Shown: positions 1 to 8,496 of the stretch, in pieces
Position numbering within the stretch: position 1 is the first letter of the stretch
Layout: the number at the start of each line of letters is the position of its first letter
Source: GWC2-45-44 sp041661665
GTDB lineage: Bacteria; Planctomycetota; Phycisphaerae; Sedimentisphaerales; UBA12454
Assembly (NCBI GenBank): GCA_041661665.1
Contig: JBAZTW010000005.1
Location: forward strand, 8,967 to 72,966
Reading direction: 5' to 3'
DNA: 64,000 nucleotides
Translations under genes and position numbers: made by a program
Notes under the pieces: model-generated
Told to the model about the DNA's origin: nothing
The model's database searches: none
Seen by the model: the letters and a program-made list of their open reading frames with translations, nothing else

Positions 1-396
1 AAAACCGAGGTATTGCATAGCGTTGAGGTGTTCGTGAAAAATTATCAGCGCACCGATGAGCGTCCAGACCGGCCCAGTTGCGCCAACAGGCGAGGCAATA
101 GAAATCGGCAGATTTTTTACAGCCAGATAGCTAAGCACCNNNNNNNNNNCAAGCAGAGTCTTGGCGAGTATGTGCAGGTGGATTGAAAAATCAGCGTGGG
201 GAATAAACAGGCTGACCCTGTGCATATAATCCGGCGCGAATCGCGACAGTAAAATTACAGGGAGAACCAATAACGCACCGCATACCGTTGCCAGAAACAG
301 AACTGGTAGAGTGGCGTTTTGCTTTAAAGCGTGTTTTCTGCTAACATCGTAAAAGCCGAGAAAACAGGCTGACATTATGCCGAGGTATAACCACAT
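1..396 (-). CDS. DMT/EamA-family transporter, partial, crossing an N gap
   Basis: The minus strand reads a hydrophobic protein from an ATG at 396 (MWLYLGIMSACFLGFYDVSR) to the window edge. It resembles the first half of a drug/metabolite (EamA) transporter: two or more membrane helices, then after the gap the segment VLSYLAVKNLPISIASP and a motif ending in GPVWTLIGALIIF, typical of the fourth and fifth helices of this family. The frame is kept across the 10-N gap at 140-149, which may be chance because gap size is nominal. The C-terminal half lies outside the window. The substrate cannot be inferred. It lies downstream of the cold-shock gene on the same strand, separated from it by a terminator. 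Confidence 0.7.
   Translation of the reverse strand, partial: MWLYLGIMSACFLGFYDVSRKHALKQNATLPVLFLATVCGALLVLPVILLSRFAPDYMHRVSLFIPHADFSIHLHILAKTLLXXXXVLSYLAVKNLPISIASPVGATGPVWTLIGALIIFHEHLNAMQYLGF
140..149. other. Assembly gap of 10 N
   Basis: There are ten ambiguous bases inside the EamA-type transporter. The length is probably a placeholder. No adapter sequence is visible next to this gap, unlike the one at 58617-58626. Confidence 0.98.
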
Positions 397-485
397 ATAG
401 CAGTCAGTAGTTGATAAATGATGAACACACTTCCACTGTGAGCGGCTTAATAAGCCATCTATTGATTGTCCTGGAAATGTAAAAT

Positions 486-513
486 AAAAGCCCCGTTTTA
501 ACACAGGGCTTTT
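486..513 (-). terminator. Intrinsic terminator of the first cold-shock gene
   Basis: AAAAGCCC (486-493) and GGGCTTTT (506-513) form an 8-bp stem with a 12-nt loop. Read on the minus strand it follows the cold-shock stop codon by about 20 nt and is followed by an A/T-rich tract, as expected for a rho-independent terminator. Confidence 0.75.
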
Positions 514-534
514 CGGTTTTTAAACGGACAAACC

Positions 535-738
535 TTAGGCAGGTGTTACGTTTGTAGCGCAGGGGCCTTTTTTGCCCTGTCCAACTTCAAACTTAACCTT
601 CTGGCCTTCGTCAAGAGATGCATAACCGGAAACTTTTACTTCAGAATGATGGACGAACAAATCAGAGCCGCCCTCGTCTGGTGTAATGAATCCGAATCCT
701 TTGCTTGCGTTAAACCACTTTACTGTTCCTGTACTCAC
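535..738 (-). CDS. csp: Cold-shock protein (CspA family)
   Basis: This 67-residue single cold-shock domain protein carries both nucleic-acid-binding motifs: RNP1 (KGFGFI, about residues 13-18) and RNP2 (LFVHH, about 27-31). Family members bind single-stranded RNA/DNA and melt mRNA structure in the cytoplasm. The start codon is GTG, with AGGAG upstream at normal spacing. It is about 80% identical by eye to the second copy at 38477-38680. Both genes have GTG starts and a shared leader hairpin. A terminator follows at 486-513, so the gene is probably monocistronic. Confidence 0.95.
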   Translation of the reverse strand: MSTGTVKWFNASKGFGFITPDEGGSDLFVHHSEVKVSGYASLDEGQKVKFEVGQGKKGPCATNVTPA

Positions 739-760
739 TTTAATACTCCTAAAAAACTTT

Positions 761-801
761 ATCTCTCAAAATTTAATTTATGGGGGATACTACCGAGAGA
801 T
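761..801 (-). promoter_or_regulatory. Conserved leader hairpin of cold-shock gene 1
   Basis: ATCTCTC (761-767) and GAGAGAT (795-801) are perfect inverted repeats about 20-60 nt upstream of the GTG start. The second cold-shock gene has the same arms at 38722-38762 with the same loop pattern (AGTAT, then CC, then ATAAAT). Conservation between two distant paralogues suggests a functional 5' untranslated structure. The mechanism is unknown. Confidence 0.6.
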
Positions 802-959
802 GAAATAATAAGCCCTAAACTTTTACTAATACTAAAACTACTCCGAGAAAAACAAACTTTTCATCATTGATAACATATTCGGCAGAGATATGCAACAAAA
901 AATATCGTTTTAACAGAAAAATTTTATAAAATAGGGCGAAAACAAGACAGTCTATGTCT

Positions 960-1874
960 TTATGGTGTTTTTGACAGTAAAGCATTTCTTTTCAATTGTC
1001 GAAGGCCTGTGCGAAATATGGCAGAATCGGCGAAAACAGCGTCAAAATCGCTTTTTGACCATTTAAAAATTTCTTTAGCGGTCAAATTCAGCCTTTGGGC
1101 GGAAAGTTTAAAACCTTTGTTTTTGCAAATAGGGGTTTTTTTATTATATGGACAGGCTTTTATACAGGTGTCGCAGCCGAAAATATAATTTATCTTAGGT
1201 TTCAATTTTTTAGCGATTCTGCCTTTATGCTCGATAGTTAGATAACTGACGCATTTGTTCGCATTGAACGGCTGACCTTCGGAGATTGCGCCGGTGGGGC
1301 AGGCAGTGAGGCATTTATCGCATTTGTCGCAGTAATCTTTTTGCGGCAGGGGGCTGTCGGGTTCTAACGGCAAATTTGTAATTAGTTCACCAAGAAGCAG
1401 GAACGAGCCGATTTGAGGATTTGTGAGCAGGCAGTTTTTGCCGATGAAACCAAGACCTGCGCGTTGGGCTAATGCTTTTTCGGCAAGCGGCGCCGAATCG
1501 ACGCAGATTTTGAATTTTAAATTTTTGTCTATTTCTTTTTTTATGAACTCGGCAAGAGCGGTAAGTTTTTGTTTTATGAAAGTGTGATAATCCTGATAGA
1601 GAGCGTAAGAGGCGATTATGTTTGAAAATTTAGCAGGCTTGTAATTTATCGCTGCGCATATTGCAGATTTTGCGCCGGGCATAAGCAGGGCGGGATTAAA
1701 GCGTTTTTCGATGTTATTTTGCAGCCAGGCCATTTTGCCATGATTGCCGGCGGCGAGCCAGTCTTTGAAATATTCGATTTTGTCAGCGTCGAGCGGCTCT
1801 GCGGACGTTATGCCTACAAGGTCGAAACCTAAGTCGTGAGCCTTTTGCTTGATTTTATATACTGTATGAGGCAT
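960..1874 (-). CDS. queG: Epoxyqueuosine reductase QueG
   Basis: This 304-residue protein catalyses the last step of queuosine synthesis, cobalamin-dependent reduction of epoxyqueuosine in tRNA. It shows the QueG hallmarks: an N-terminal cobalamin/substrate region, two ferredoxin-type clusters (CDKCDKCLTACP and CDTCIKACP) and the family motif YLTIEHKG between them. It is shorter than the E. coli protein (about 379 residues) and seems to lack the C-terminal HEAT-like tRNA-binding extension, as many bacterial versions do. It lies downstream of phoU on the same strand, but a 103-nt gap with a repeat separates them, so it may not belong to the pst operon. Confidence 0.93.
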   Translation of the reverse strand: MPHTVYKIKQKAHDLGFDLVGITSAEPLDADKIEYFKDWLAAGNHGKMAWLQNNIEKRFNPALLMPGAKSAICAAINYKPAKFSNIIASYALYQDYHTFIKQKLTALAEFIKKEIDKNLKFKICVDSAPLAEKALAQRAGLGFIGKNCLLTNPQIGSFLLLGELITNLPLEPDSPLPQKDYCDKCDKCLTACPTGAISEGQPFNANKCVSYLTIEHKGRIAKKLKPKINYIFGCDTCIKACPYNKKTPICKNKGFKLSAQRLNLTAKEIFKWSKSDFDAVFADSAIFRTGLRQLKRNALLSKTP

Positions 1875-1916
1875 AAGTTATACGCACCTGTCGCTGTCGC
1901 TCCAGGCTCTGTTTTT

Positions 1917-1972
1917 ATGACCGGTCGCTTACGCTCGCGGCTCTGAACCCCCACCGCGGGGGTGGGGGCTAA
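1917..1972. repeat. Dispersed GC-rich repeat between phoU and queG
   Basis: This segment (accggtcgcttacgctcgcg, then a CCCCCACC/GGTGGGGG hairpin) recurs in diverged form at 52707-52800 (gaccgctcgcttaccttgcg, then CCCCC and GGGG arms). It has no coding potential of its own. I take it as a dispersed intergenic repeat. Confidence 0.5.
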
Positions 1973-1977
1973 ACACC

Positions 1978-2643
1978 TTAATATTTTGAGACGTTTATTT
2001 TCTGCATTGAGCCTGTAACAAGAAAAACGGTGCGTTCGCAGATATTGGTTACTCTGTCGGCGATACGTTCAAAATTGTGCGATGCCCATATAAGATAGGT
2101 TGCGTTGGTTATGGTATCAGGCTTTCCAATCATACACGACAGTAATTCGTGATATGTCTTTTCGTATAGTTTATCAACCTCGTCATCTTCATCGCAAATT
2201 TTCGCAGCCAGGTCGCTGTCGCGTTCTATAAACGCTTTGAGGCTTCTATTGAGCATATCAAGGCCCTTATCGGCCATTTGAGGAATATCCGCAAGCGGCT
2301 TTACCAGGGGCTCTTTTCCTAACATAATGACGATTTTGGCGACACCCTCGGCATAATCGCCGATTCTTTCCAAATCCGTAATGATGTTCATAATCGCAAT
2401 TATTTCCCTTAAATCCGAGGCGACCGGCTGCTGAAGAGCGATTAGATTGATGCAGTTTTCCTCTGTTTCCCAGCGTTTGCGATTTATTATCATATCATCG
2501 TCAACGATTTTTTTTGCGGCATCGACATCGCGGTCTTTAAGAGCAGAAATTGCGCGACCGACTGCGGCGGAAACCGTACAGCCCAAGTCCATCATCTCGT
2601 TTTCGAGCTTGTTTATATGTTTTCTGAAACGTTCTCTTGCCAT
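1978..2643 (-). CDS. phoU: Phosphate transport system regulator PhoU
   Basis: The 221-residue all-helical protein has two PhoU repeats with the metal-binding signatures of the family (for example ERIGDYAEG, about residues 90-98, and NFERIADR, about 190-197). PhoU links the Pst transporter to the PhoR kinase and represses the Pho regulon when phosphate is plentiful. It is the last gene of the pst operon, 15 nt after the second pstB, with AGGAG before its ATG. Length matches the family. Confidence 0.96.
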   Translation of the reverse strand: MARERFRKHINKLENEMMDLGCTVSAAVGRAISALKDRDVDAAKKIVDDDMIINRKRWETEENCINLIALQQPVASDLREIIAIMNIITDLERIGDYAEGVAKIVIMLGKEPLVKPLADIPQMADKGLDMLNRSLKAFIERDSDLAAKICDEDDEVDKLYEKTYHELLSCMIGKPDTITNATYLIWASHNFERIADRVTNICERTVFLVTGSMQKINVSKY

Positions 2644-2658
2644 AATAATATACTCCTA

Positions 2659-3435
2659 TTAGCCGAATCGGCCTGTTATGTAATTTTCAGTTAGTTTTTC
2701 TTTCGGATTCGTGAACACCTGCGTAGTTTCGCCGAATTCCACAAGTTCTCCTATATACAGAAAGCCGGTATAGTCTGACACTCTTGCGGCCTGCTGCATA
2801 TTGTGAGTTACAATCACAAGGGAATAATCATTGCGTAAAATTCTTAAAAGTTCTTCGATTTTCAGCGTCGCCATCGGGTCGAGAGCCGAGCAGGGTTCGT
2901 CGAGCAGGATTATTTCCGGCTTCAAGATTAGAACTCTGGCAATGCAGAGCCTCTGCTGCTGCTCAAGCGTGAGCGACCTTGCGTTTTTGCTGAGTTTATC
3001 TTTCAGGTCGTCCCACAAGCCGACATGCTCGAGACTGTTCTGGATTTCCGCCAGAATTTCATCTTTTTTACTGAGCATTCGATGTATGCGCAGGCCAAAC
3101 CGGAGATTATCATATATTGATAAATTAAAAACGTTTGGTCTCTGAAAAACCATTCCTACTTTTTTTCGCAGAGCGATTAAGTCGATATCAGGGGACAGAA
3201 CATTGCCGAGACGTTCATCGTTGTAAATAACTAATCTGCCTTCGAGCCTTGTGCCTTCCACAAGGTCGTTCATTCGGTTAAAACATCGCAGAAGCGTCGA
3301 TTTGCCGCAGCCAGAAGGGCCGATGATAGCGGTGATGTTTTTGTCGGGGATTTTCATACTGATATTCTTCAGCGCCTGAAAATCGCCGTAAAACAAATTC
3401 AGGTCAAAAGTTTCTATTGATGTTTTAAATTTCAT
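2659..3435 (-). CDS. pstB: Phosphate ABC transporter ATPase PstB, copy A (degenerate signature motif)
   Basis: The 258-residue nucleotide-binding domain has Walker A GPSGCGKST (39-47), Q-loop Gln98, Walker B with catalytic Glu180 (LLDEP), D-loop SALD and H-loop His211 (VTHN). The ABC signature LSGGQ is replaced by LTLEQ (155-159), losing the Ser and both Gly that contact ATP in the partner subunit. The adjacent paralogue has the reverse pattern. The pair therefore probably forms a heterodimer with one complete ATP site (this Walker A/Q/H plus the other's LSGGQ) and one degenerate site. It starts 4 nt after the other pstB. Sequence loss is seen directly; heterodimer formation is inferred. Confidence 0.93.
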   Translation of the reverse strand: MKFKTSIETFDLNLFYGDFQALKNISMKIPDKNITAIIGPSGCGKSTLLRCFNRMNDLVEGTRLEGRLVIYNDERLGNVLSPDIDLIALRKKVGMVFQRPNVFNLSIYDNLRFGLRIHRMLSKKDEILAEIQNSLEHVGLWDDLKDKLSKNARSLTLEQQQRLCIARVLILKPEIILLDEPCSALDPMATLKIEELLRILRNDYSLVIVTHNMQQAARVSDYTGFLYIGELVEFGETTQVFTNPKEKLTENYITGRFG

Positions 3436-3439
3436 AATA

Positions 3440-4195
3440 TTATCCGAACCTGCCGGTTATATAATCGTCTGTCTGTTTATTTTTTGGATTGGTGAACAAG
3501 GTATCAGTGTCGTCAATCTCCACAAGTTCACCCATAAGGAAAAATGCGCACCGCTCGGTCGCGCGGGCGGCCTGCTTTGTGTTATTCGTAACGAGTATCT
3601 GCGTATAATCTTTTTTAAGCTGCTGCATCGCGTCTTCTACTTTTGCCGTTGAAATGGGGTCGAGTCCGGAACAAGGTTCATCGTAAAGTATTACTTCCGG
3701 CTCAACTGCGAGAGTGCGGGCGATGCAAAGCCGCTGCTGCTGGCCGCCGGAAAGTTTTGTGGCGGGGGTGTCGAGTCTGTCTTTTACCTCGTCCCAGAGG
3801 TACGCTTTTTTAAGACTGGTTTCGACAATTTCATCGACAGCTTTTTTGTTTGTTATGCCGTGTACTTTCGGGCCGTAAGCGACGTTTTTATAAATAGTTA
3901 CCGGCAGGACGTGGGGCATAGCGAAAATAATTCCGACTTTTTTCCGCAGGGTATTTGCGTTTATTTTTTTTACATCAACACCTTCCAGAAGTATTTCACC
4001 CTGTTGTCTGTAAGACAAATTCAGGTCGTTAAGTCTGTTGATTGCACGCAGAAAAGTTGTTTTGCCGCTGTTGGCGGGGCCGATGATGCCGAGAATTTCA
4101 TTTTTATAAATCTCTATGTTCAGATTTCTCAACACGGCAAGTCCATCATAGGAGCAAGTCAGATTATTGGTTTTTATAGCGGCGCTGCTTACCAT
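3440..4195 (-). CDS. pstB: Phosphate ABC transporter ATPase PstB, copy B (degenerate Q- and H-loops)
   Basis: The 251-residue nucleotide-binding domain has Walker A GPANSGKTT (39-47), an intact LSGGQ signature (148-152) and Walker B with Glu173 (LYDEP). The Q-loop Gln is Ala92 (IIFAMP) and the H-loop His is Asn204 (LVTNN). Loss of these two residues should impair hydrolysis at its own Walker site, while its signature can still complete the partner's site. Both copies end in ITGRFG, so they arose by duplication. It overlaps the pstA stop region by 7 nt. Known PstB proteins act as homodimers under a PstA/PstC pair, so an asymmetric pair is unusual. Confidence 0.93.
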   Translation of the reverse strand: MVSSAAIKTNNLTCSYDGLAVLRNLNIEIYKNEILGIIGPANSGKTTFLRAINRLNDLNLSYRQQGEILLEGVDVKKINANTLRKKVGIIFAMPHVLPVTIYKNVAYGPKVHGITNKKAVDEIVETSLKKAYLWDEVKDRLDTPATKLSGGQQQRLCIARTLAVEPEVILYDEPCSGLDPISTAKVEDAMQQLKKDYTQILVTNNTKQAARATERCAFFLMGELVEIDDTDTLFTNPKNKQTDDYITGRFG

Positions 4196-5037
4196 ATTTT
4201 TTTCTTTCGATAGTGAGCGCGAAGTATAATGCTCACGATGTTCATTAAAAAGACCAGGGCTATCAGCACAAAGGCGGTTGCAAAACTGATTTCAGTCGGC
4301 ATATTCGGCACCTGCGTCGAAATAACGTAAAGGTGATACGGCAGAGCCATAACCTGGTCGAATACGGAATGCGGCAGACGCGGCAGAAAGAACGCGGCGG
4401 CGGTAAAAAGTATCGGCGCCGTTTCGCCCGCTGCTCTGCTCAGACTCAATACCGTACCTGTCAGAATGCCGGGCATTGCATAAGGCAGTACGCAATAGCG
4501 TGTTGTCTGCCATTTCGATGCGCCCAGCGAAAGACTTACTTCTCTGAAAGTAGCAGGGACGGATTCAAGAGCTTCTTTTGTAGCGGTAACAATGACCGGC
4601 AGACTCATTATCGCAAGGGTCAGCGAACCTGCGAGAATTGACGTTCCGAATTTAAAAAACATTACAAACAGAGTAAAGCCGAAAAGGCCATACACGATGG
4701 ACGGTATGCCTGAAAGATTTACAACGGATAATTTAATCATTCGTGTAAATAAATTGTCTTTTGCGTATTCAACAAGATAAACGGCTGAGAGTATTCCCAC
4801 CGGCAGCGAGCAAATCATTGTGCCTGCAATAAGGAGCAAAGTGCCGATAATCGCAGGGAATATGCCTCCTTCTTTCATTCCGTTTCGCGGATTCTGTGAA
4901 ATAAATTCCCACGATACAGCGCTGATTCCATTTTTGAAAATATACGCGATAATCAGCACAATCGGCACGACAACCAGAAAGGCTATCAGGCCGAGAATCG
5001 CAAAGGCAACATTCTGACGTATTTTCGCAGCGGTCAT
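4189..5037 (-). CDS. pstA: Phosphate ABC transporter permease PstA
   Basis: This inner-membrane permease has about six helices and the EAA-type loop that docks to PstB (EVSLSLGASKWQTTRYCVLP region). I chose the ATG at 5037 (MTAAKIRQN), giving 282 residues. A TTG 15 nt upstream is possible, but GGA sits about 10 nt before the ATG. It follows pstC after a 118-nt spacer that holds a REP-like repeat, and its end overlaps the first pstB by 7 nt. Confidence 0.93.
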   Translation of the reverse strand: MTAAKIRQNVAFAILGLIAFLVVVPIVLIIAYIFKNGISAVSWEFISQNPRNGMKEGGIFPAIIGTLLLIAGTMICSLPVGILSAVYLVEYAKDNLFTRMIKLSVVNLSGIPSIVYGLFGFTLFVMFFKFGTSILAGSLTLAIMSLPVIVTATKEALESVPATFREVSLSLGASKWQTTRYCVLPYAMPGILTGTVLSLSRAAGETAPILFTAAAFFLPRLPHSVFDQVMALPYHLYVISTQVPNMPTEISFATAFVLIALVFLMNIVSIILRAHYRKKKIW

Positions 5038-5078
5038 TTTTTTAGTATCCAATAAACAGTAGTTAGCAGCCAGTAGAA

Positions 5079-5149
5079 GGAATCGCCTGACGGCGAAACT
5101 ATTTTACGCTGGATTCCCGCTTTCGCGGGAATGACAAGTCGTATCTGGC
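5079..5149. repeat. REP-like double-hairpin repeat, copy 1
   Basis: The core at 5099-5149 contains ATTCCCGC-TTTC-GCGGGAAT and is 50/51 identical, inverted, to 50554-50604. A second small hairpin (GGAATCGCCTGACGGCG) lies just before it, and a related one (GGAATCCGCCTGTGGCGG) is next to the other copy. It sits inside the pst operon between pstC and pstA. Confidence 0.85.
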
Positions 5150-5170
5150 ACATGACTAAAGTATTATAAT

Positions 5171-6040
5171 TTATTTTAAATTCCTATGAGCACAAAGCTC
5201 AGCAAAGATATTTATGATAAATGTTATTATAAACAGAACGAGGCCTACGGCAAACAATGCGAAATAATGTTCTGAACCTCGGACGGTTTCGCCCATTTCG
5301 CCGGCAATTGTAGCAGTGAGAGTTCTTAACGGCTGAAGAATCGAAGTGGGCATAACCGGAGCGTTGCCTGTAACCATCATAACAACCATCGTTTCGCCGA
5401 TTACTCTGCCGATGCCGAGCATTATAGCGGCGATTATACCCGATGAAGCAGCCGGCAGTATAATCCTCCATAGGGTTTGCCATCTTGTTGCACCGAGGCC
5501 GGTCGCGGCCTCTCTATAACTCCTCGGTACGCCGACTAAGGCATCTTCCGACATACTTATTATCGTCGGCAGAGCCATAAACGCTAAAAGCAGACTGCCT
5601 GTAAGGCCGCACATTCCTGTCGATAAATGAAATGTGCCTCTCATAAAAGGCCCCAGCCAGATGATTCCGATAAATCCCAAAACGACGCTTGGAATAGAAG
5701 CGAGAATTTCCACAAGAGATTTGAGAGTACCTTTGACGGATTTCGGGGCAACTTCTGCGATGAACATTGCCGTGCCAACGCCTAACGGTACGCTGATAAA
5801 AATGGCGGCAATAGTTACATATAAAGAGCCGAGGAAAAGCGGCATTATGCCGAATTTTGCAGGGTCGGAAACCGGCAGCCAGTTTTTTCCGAAAAGGAAC
5901 GAGCCGACTGAATGGCTTCTAAAAAGCGAGAGCGAATCTTTCAGCAAAAACAAAAAAATAAGAAAAACAAACGCGATAACGAGGAAGCCGCTAAGCCTTA
6001 TGCACAGTTCAATGATAAATTCACTGGGTTTTTTCCGCAC
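5171..6040 (-). CDS. pstC: Phosphate ABC transporter permease PstC
   Basis: The 289-residue membrane permease has six predicted helices, a long periplasmic loop after helix 1 and the EAA-type motif (YREAATGLGATRWQTLWRIILP). With PstA it forms the phosphate channel. I place the start at the GTG at 6040 (MRKKPSEF) because AGGAG lies 6 nt upstream. A TTG two codons earlier touches the AGGAG and is less likely. It overlaps the end of pstS, suggesting translational coupling. Confidence 0.94.
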   Translation of the reverse strand: MRKKPSEFIIELCIRLSGFLVIAFVFLIFLFLLKDSLSLFRSHSVGSFLFGKNWLPVSDPAKFGIMPLFLGSLYVTIAAIFISVPLGVGTAMFIAEVAPKSVKGTLKSLVEILASIPSVVLGFIGIIWLGPFMRGTFHLSTGMCGLTGSLLLAFMALPTIISMSEDALVGVPRSYREAATGLGATRWQTLWRIILPAASSGIIAAIMLGIGRVIGETMVVMMVTGNAPVMPTSILQPLRTLTATIAGEMGETVRGSEHYFALFAVGLVLFIITFIINIFAELCAHRNLK

Positions 6041-6911
6041 CGGCAACTCCTAACGGTACAAACCCTGTTTCACTAAACTGCTTCTGACCTGCGGGGCTTA
6101 AGGTGAAATCTATAAATTGTTTAACCGCTCCCTTAGGCTCGCCGTTGGTATAAAAGTAAAGCAGCCTTGAAAGCGGATACTCGCCGCTGCGAACAGTCTC
6201 AGCGTTTGGCGGAAAAAATTTATCTGTCCTGGCAACCGAAATAGTTTTTGTTCTGTCTGAAAGATAACCCATTCCGAGATAACCAATTGCGCCCTCATTA
6301 TTTGCCGCCTCTTCGACGATTGCCTGTGAAGAAGACAGCAGGAGGGTTTGTGGAGAAAATTCCATAGTGCTTTTCTTGTCGCCGAGCTGTATTACTTCTT
6401 CCTTGAAGTGGGCATAAGTGCCGGAGCTTACCTCTCTGGAAAGCGTAACGATAGCAATGTCTTTGCCGCCGAATTCCTTCCAGTTTTTTGCCTTGCCTGT
6501 GAAAATATTGTGAAGGTCATTTATGGTAAGTTTATCTATCTGGTTGTTTTTGTTGATGATTAACGCTACGCCGTCGTGAGCTACGGGAATTTCTTTCGGG
6601 AAAACTCCCTGTTTTTTTGCCTGCTCTATTTCCTTTGGCATCATTTCTCGCGAAGCCGAGGCAATATCGCAGGACTTGCTGATTAGCGAAGCGACCCCAA
6701 CCCCAGAACCGCCGCCGGTAACGGATACAAATACGCCAGGGCTGGTTTTCATAAACTCTTCGCTTACTTTTTGGGCGGCATTGACAAGAGTATCCGAGCC
6801 TTTTATCTGGATTGTACCTTGCGTGTCATTACTGTCGGCCACCTTGCCGCAACCGGCAAAAAAGGCTGTTGAGATTAGTATAAACGCCATCCATACATAA
6901 GTTTTTTTCAT
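6021..6911 (-). CDS. pstS: Phosphate-binding lipoprotein PstS
   Basis: This periplasmic solute-binding protein delivers phosphate to PstCA. It has a lipoprotein signal peptide with lipobox FFAG-C, then phosphate-binding loops (KGSDTL; TGGGSGVG) and the ASASREM segment typical of PstS. The ATG at 6911 gives MKKTYVWMAF. An in-frame TTG at 6947 has a good AGGAG 7 nt upstream and would add 12 residues to the signal-peptide n-region. That same TTG is also the first base of a perfect TTGACA-N17-TAGAAT promoter, which would make the ATG nearly leaderless. The two readings exclude each other. It is the first gene of the pst operon. Confidence 0.93.
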   Translation of the reverse strand: MKKTYVWMAFILISTAFFAGCGKVADSNDTQGTIQIKGSDTLVNAAQKVSEEFMKTSPGVFVSVTGGGSGVGVASLISKSCDIASASREMMPKEIEQAKKQGVFPKEIPVAHDGVALIINKNNQIDKLTINDLHNIFTGKAKNWKEFGGKDIAIVTLSREVSSGTYAHFKEEVIQLGDKKSTMEFSPQTLLLSSSQAIVEEAANNEGAIGYLGMGYLSDRTKTISVARTDKFFPPNAETVRSGEYPLSRLLYFYTNGEPKGAVKQFIDFTLSPAGQKQFSETGFVPLGVAGAEKTQ

Positions 6912-6918
6912 CTTCCGG

Positions 6919-6947
6919 ATTCTATCTGCGAGTGATAAAGTTGTCAA
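6919..6947 (-). promoter_or_regulatory. Sigma-70-type promoter at pstS
   Basis: TTGACA (6947-6942) is followed after 17 nt by TAGAAT (6924-6919). The predicted start point falls at or within a few nucleotides of the pstS ATG at 6911. It may be fortuitous, because the same TTG could be a start codon with its own ribosome-binding site. Confidence 0.45.
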
Positions 6948-7048
6948 GAGTAAGCTCCTAATTTAAACAATGTTTATTTTCTTAAAGTTTTAATGCCTAA
7001 TATGCCATATACATAGCAAGTTACCAGAGTTTTTTTATTTTAGATTCA

Positions 7049-8416
7049 TTACCATGTTAAATAAAGTCCGTATCTTACAAACAACGCTACATCGTTTTTG
7101 TCATTATTATAGAAATCACCTGGGAAGAAAGCTTCGCCTTCAATCCTGTGTTCTATGGCATTGCTGACTTTGTACTTTCGCATTACTCTGGCCAACTGTC
7201 CGCGGAAATTTCCGCTTTTGCTCATTCCGCCGGTTCCCCCTTTATAGGTGTTTTCATCGGCAAAAAGCAGGTTATAGCCGCATCGCAGGCTTAGTTTTTC
7301 CGTCAGATTTGTTTCCCAGTCAGTATAAATTCTGTGCAGATTTGAGCTGTCAAAACTTCTGCCGTCGATGGAATCTATATAGCCCTGATAAAGCACGCTC
7401 CAAGAATCTATGCGTGCCCAGCCTCTATCAAAATTTTTGTCCGGGTCATCGTTACCGGAAAGATATTCGTAACCGAAATAGAGTTTATTCTTATGTTCAT
7501 CGTTGAAGTTATATATCAACTGGTTGTTCGTTGCGAAAGCGCCGAGGCTTTTGCCGTTTTTATGGCCGAACTGCGGAGCAAATTCCATATCATACTGCCA
7601 TCGCTCATTCAGCCTGCCGTATTTTCTTACGCCCGGCGTATAAATCTCGCCTTCTGAGCCTTTGCTTGTTTTTCTGTCTGTATCGTGTTTGTAAATCAAA
7701 TACCAGTCAATACCTGCATCTTTTCCGGTTTTTTTGGCAAAATAAAGAATCGCACCCTGCTCATCCTGCTCTGATAAATCATTATCTTCCCTGCCATCCC
7801 TGTCGTTAATTGGTTTGAGGTACTTAGCGCTGTCGGCAGAATTCTTAATCAACACAACATCCATTGTTGTGTCAGAAGCATCAAAACTATAAGTGAACCT
7901 CAAAGCGTCAAAAAATGACGACCTGCCGCTATCTAAAGGCGTGCCGTCACTAACCAGCCAGCCGTTGCCGAACTTAAGTTCCTGCCTGCCTGCCACAATC
8001 GTAAGCGGCATATTAAATGCATTTCTCCAGGTAAGATTGAAGTTATCAAACAATAACTCATTTTTTACAAACTGCGGGTCCATAGAAGTCGGTTTGATAT
8101 AATATCGCGGTTCTGTTATCAGTCGAATGTTAAAATCAAGGTCATCGGTGATTTTTATTTTTGCCGAGGTACGCACACGAAAACGTGGCAATGTCAAACG
8201 CTCATGGTCAACGGCCTTGTTGTCAAGTTTGCGATTGTTGTCATATTCCGCGCGAAGTCTTAAATCCGCCCCAAGTTCCAGCCAATCCGTCGGATGTTTC
8301 CAGTCCTGTTTAGGTATATTTGCGTCAGATACCACCGACGAAGCAGCCTTTAGGTTAACGGCACAGACCACAGTAAAACACAACGCCGCCATAATTATAT
8401 TAACTCTCTGTTTCAT
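7049..8416 (-). CDS. Outer-membrane porin, alginate-export (AlgE-like) family
   Basis: The 455-residue protein has a signal peptide (MKQRVNIIMAALCF, cleavage near LKAA) followed by many alternating amphipathic strands and a C-terminal aromatic residue (YGLYLTW), as in outer-membrane beta-barrels. The opening LELGADLRLRAEYDNN resembles the alginate-export porin family (PF13372) by recall. It sits between phoR and pstS, and an 11-bp tandem repeat resembling a PhoB box precedes it, so it is probably a phosphate-starvation-induced pore. The substrate is inferred from context only. Confidence 0.72.
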   Translation of the reverse strand: MKQRVNIIMAALCFTVVCAVNLKAASSVVSDANIPKQDWKHPTDWLELGADLRLRAEYDNNRKLDNKAVDHERLTLPRFRVRTSAKIKITDDLDFNIRLITEPRYYIKPTSMDPQFVKNELLFDNFNLTWRNAFNMPLTIVAGRQELKFGNGWLVSDGTPLDSGRSSFFDALRFTYSFDASDTTMDVVLIKNSADSAKYLKPINDRDGREDNDLSEQDEQGAILYFAKKTGKDAGIDWYLIYKHDTDRKTSKGSEGEIYTPGVRKYGRLNERWQYDMEFAPQFGHKNGKSLGAFATNNQLIYNFNDEHKNKLYFGYEYLSGNDDPDKNFDRGWARIDSWSVLYQGYIDSIDGRSFDSSNLHRIYTDWETNLTEKLSLRCGYNLLFADENTYKGGTGGMSKSGNFRGQLARVMRKYKVSNAIEHRIEGEAFFPGDFYNNDKNDVALFVRYGLYLTW

Positions 8417-8496
8417 TCTAATTTCCGTACAAAATAATTTTCAGATGTCGAACCTGTCTCAATGACAAAATTATGCAGGTATAGTAATTGGGAATT

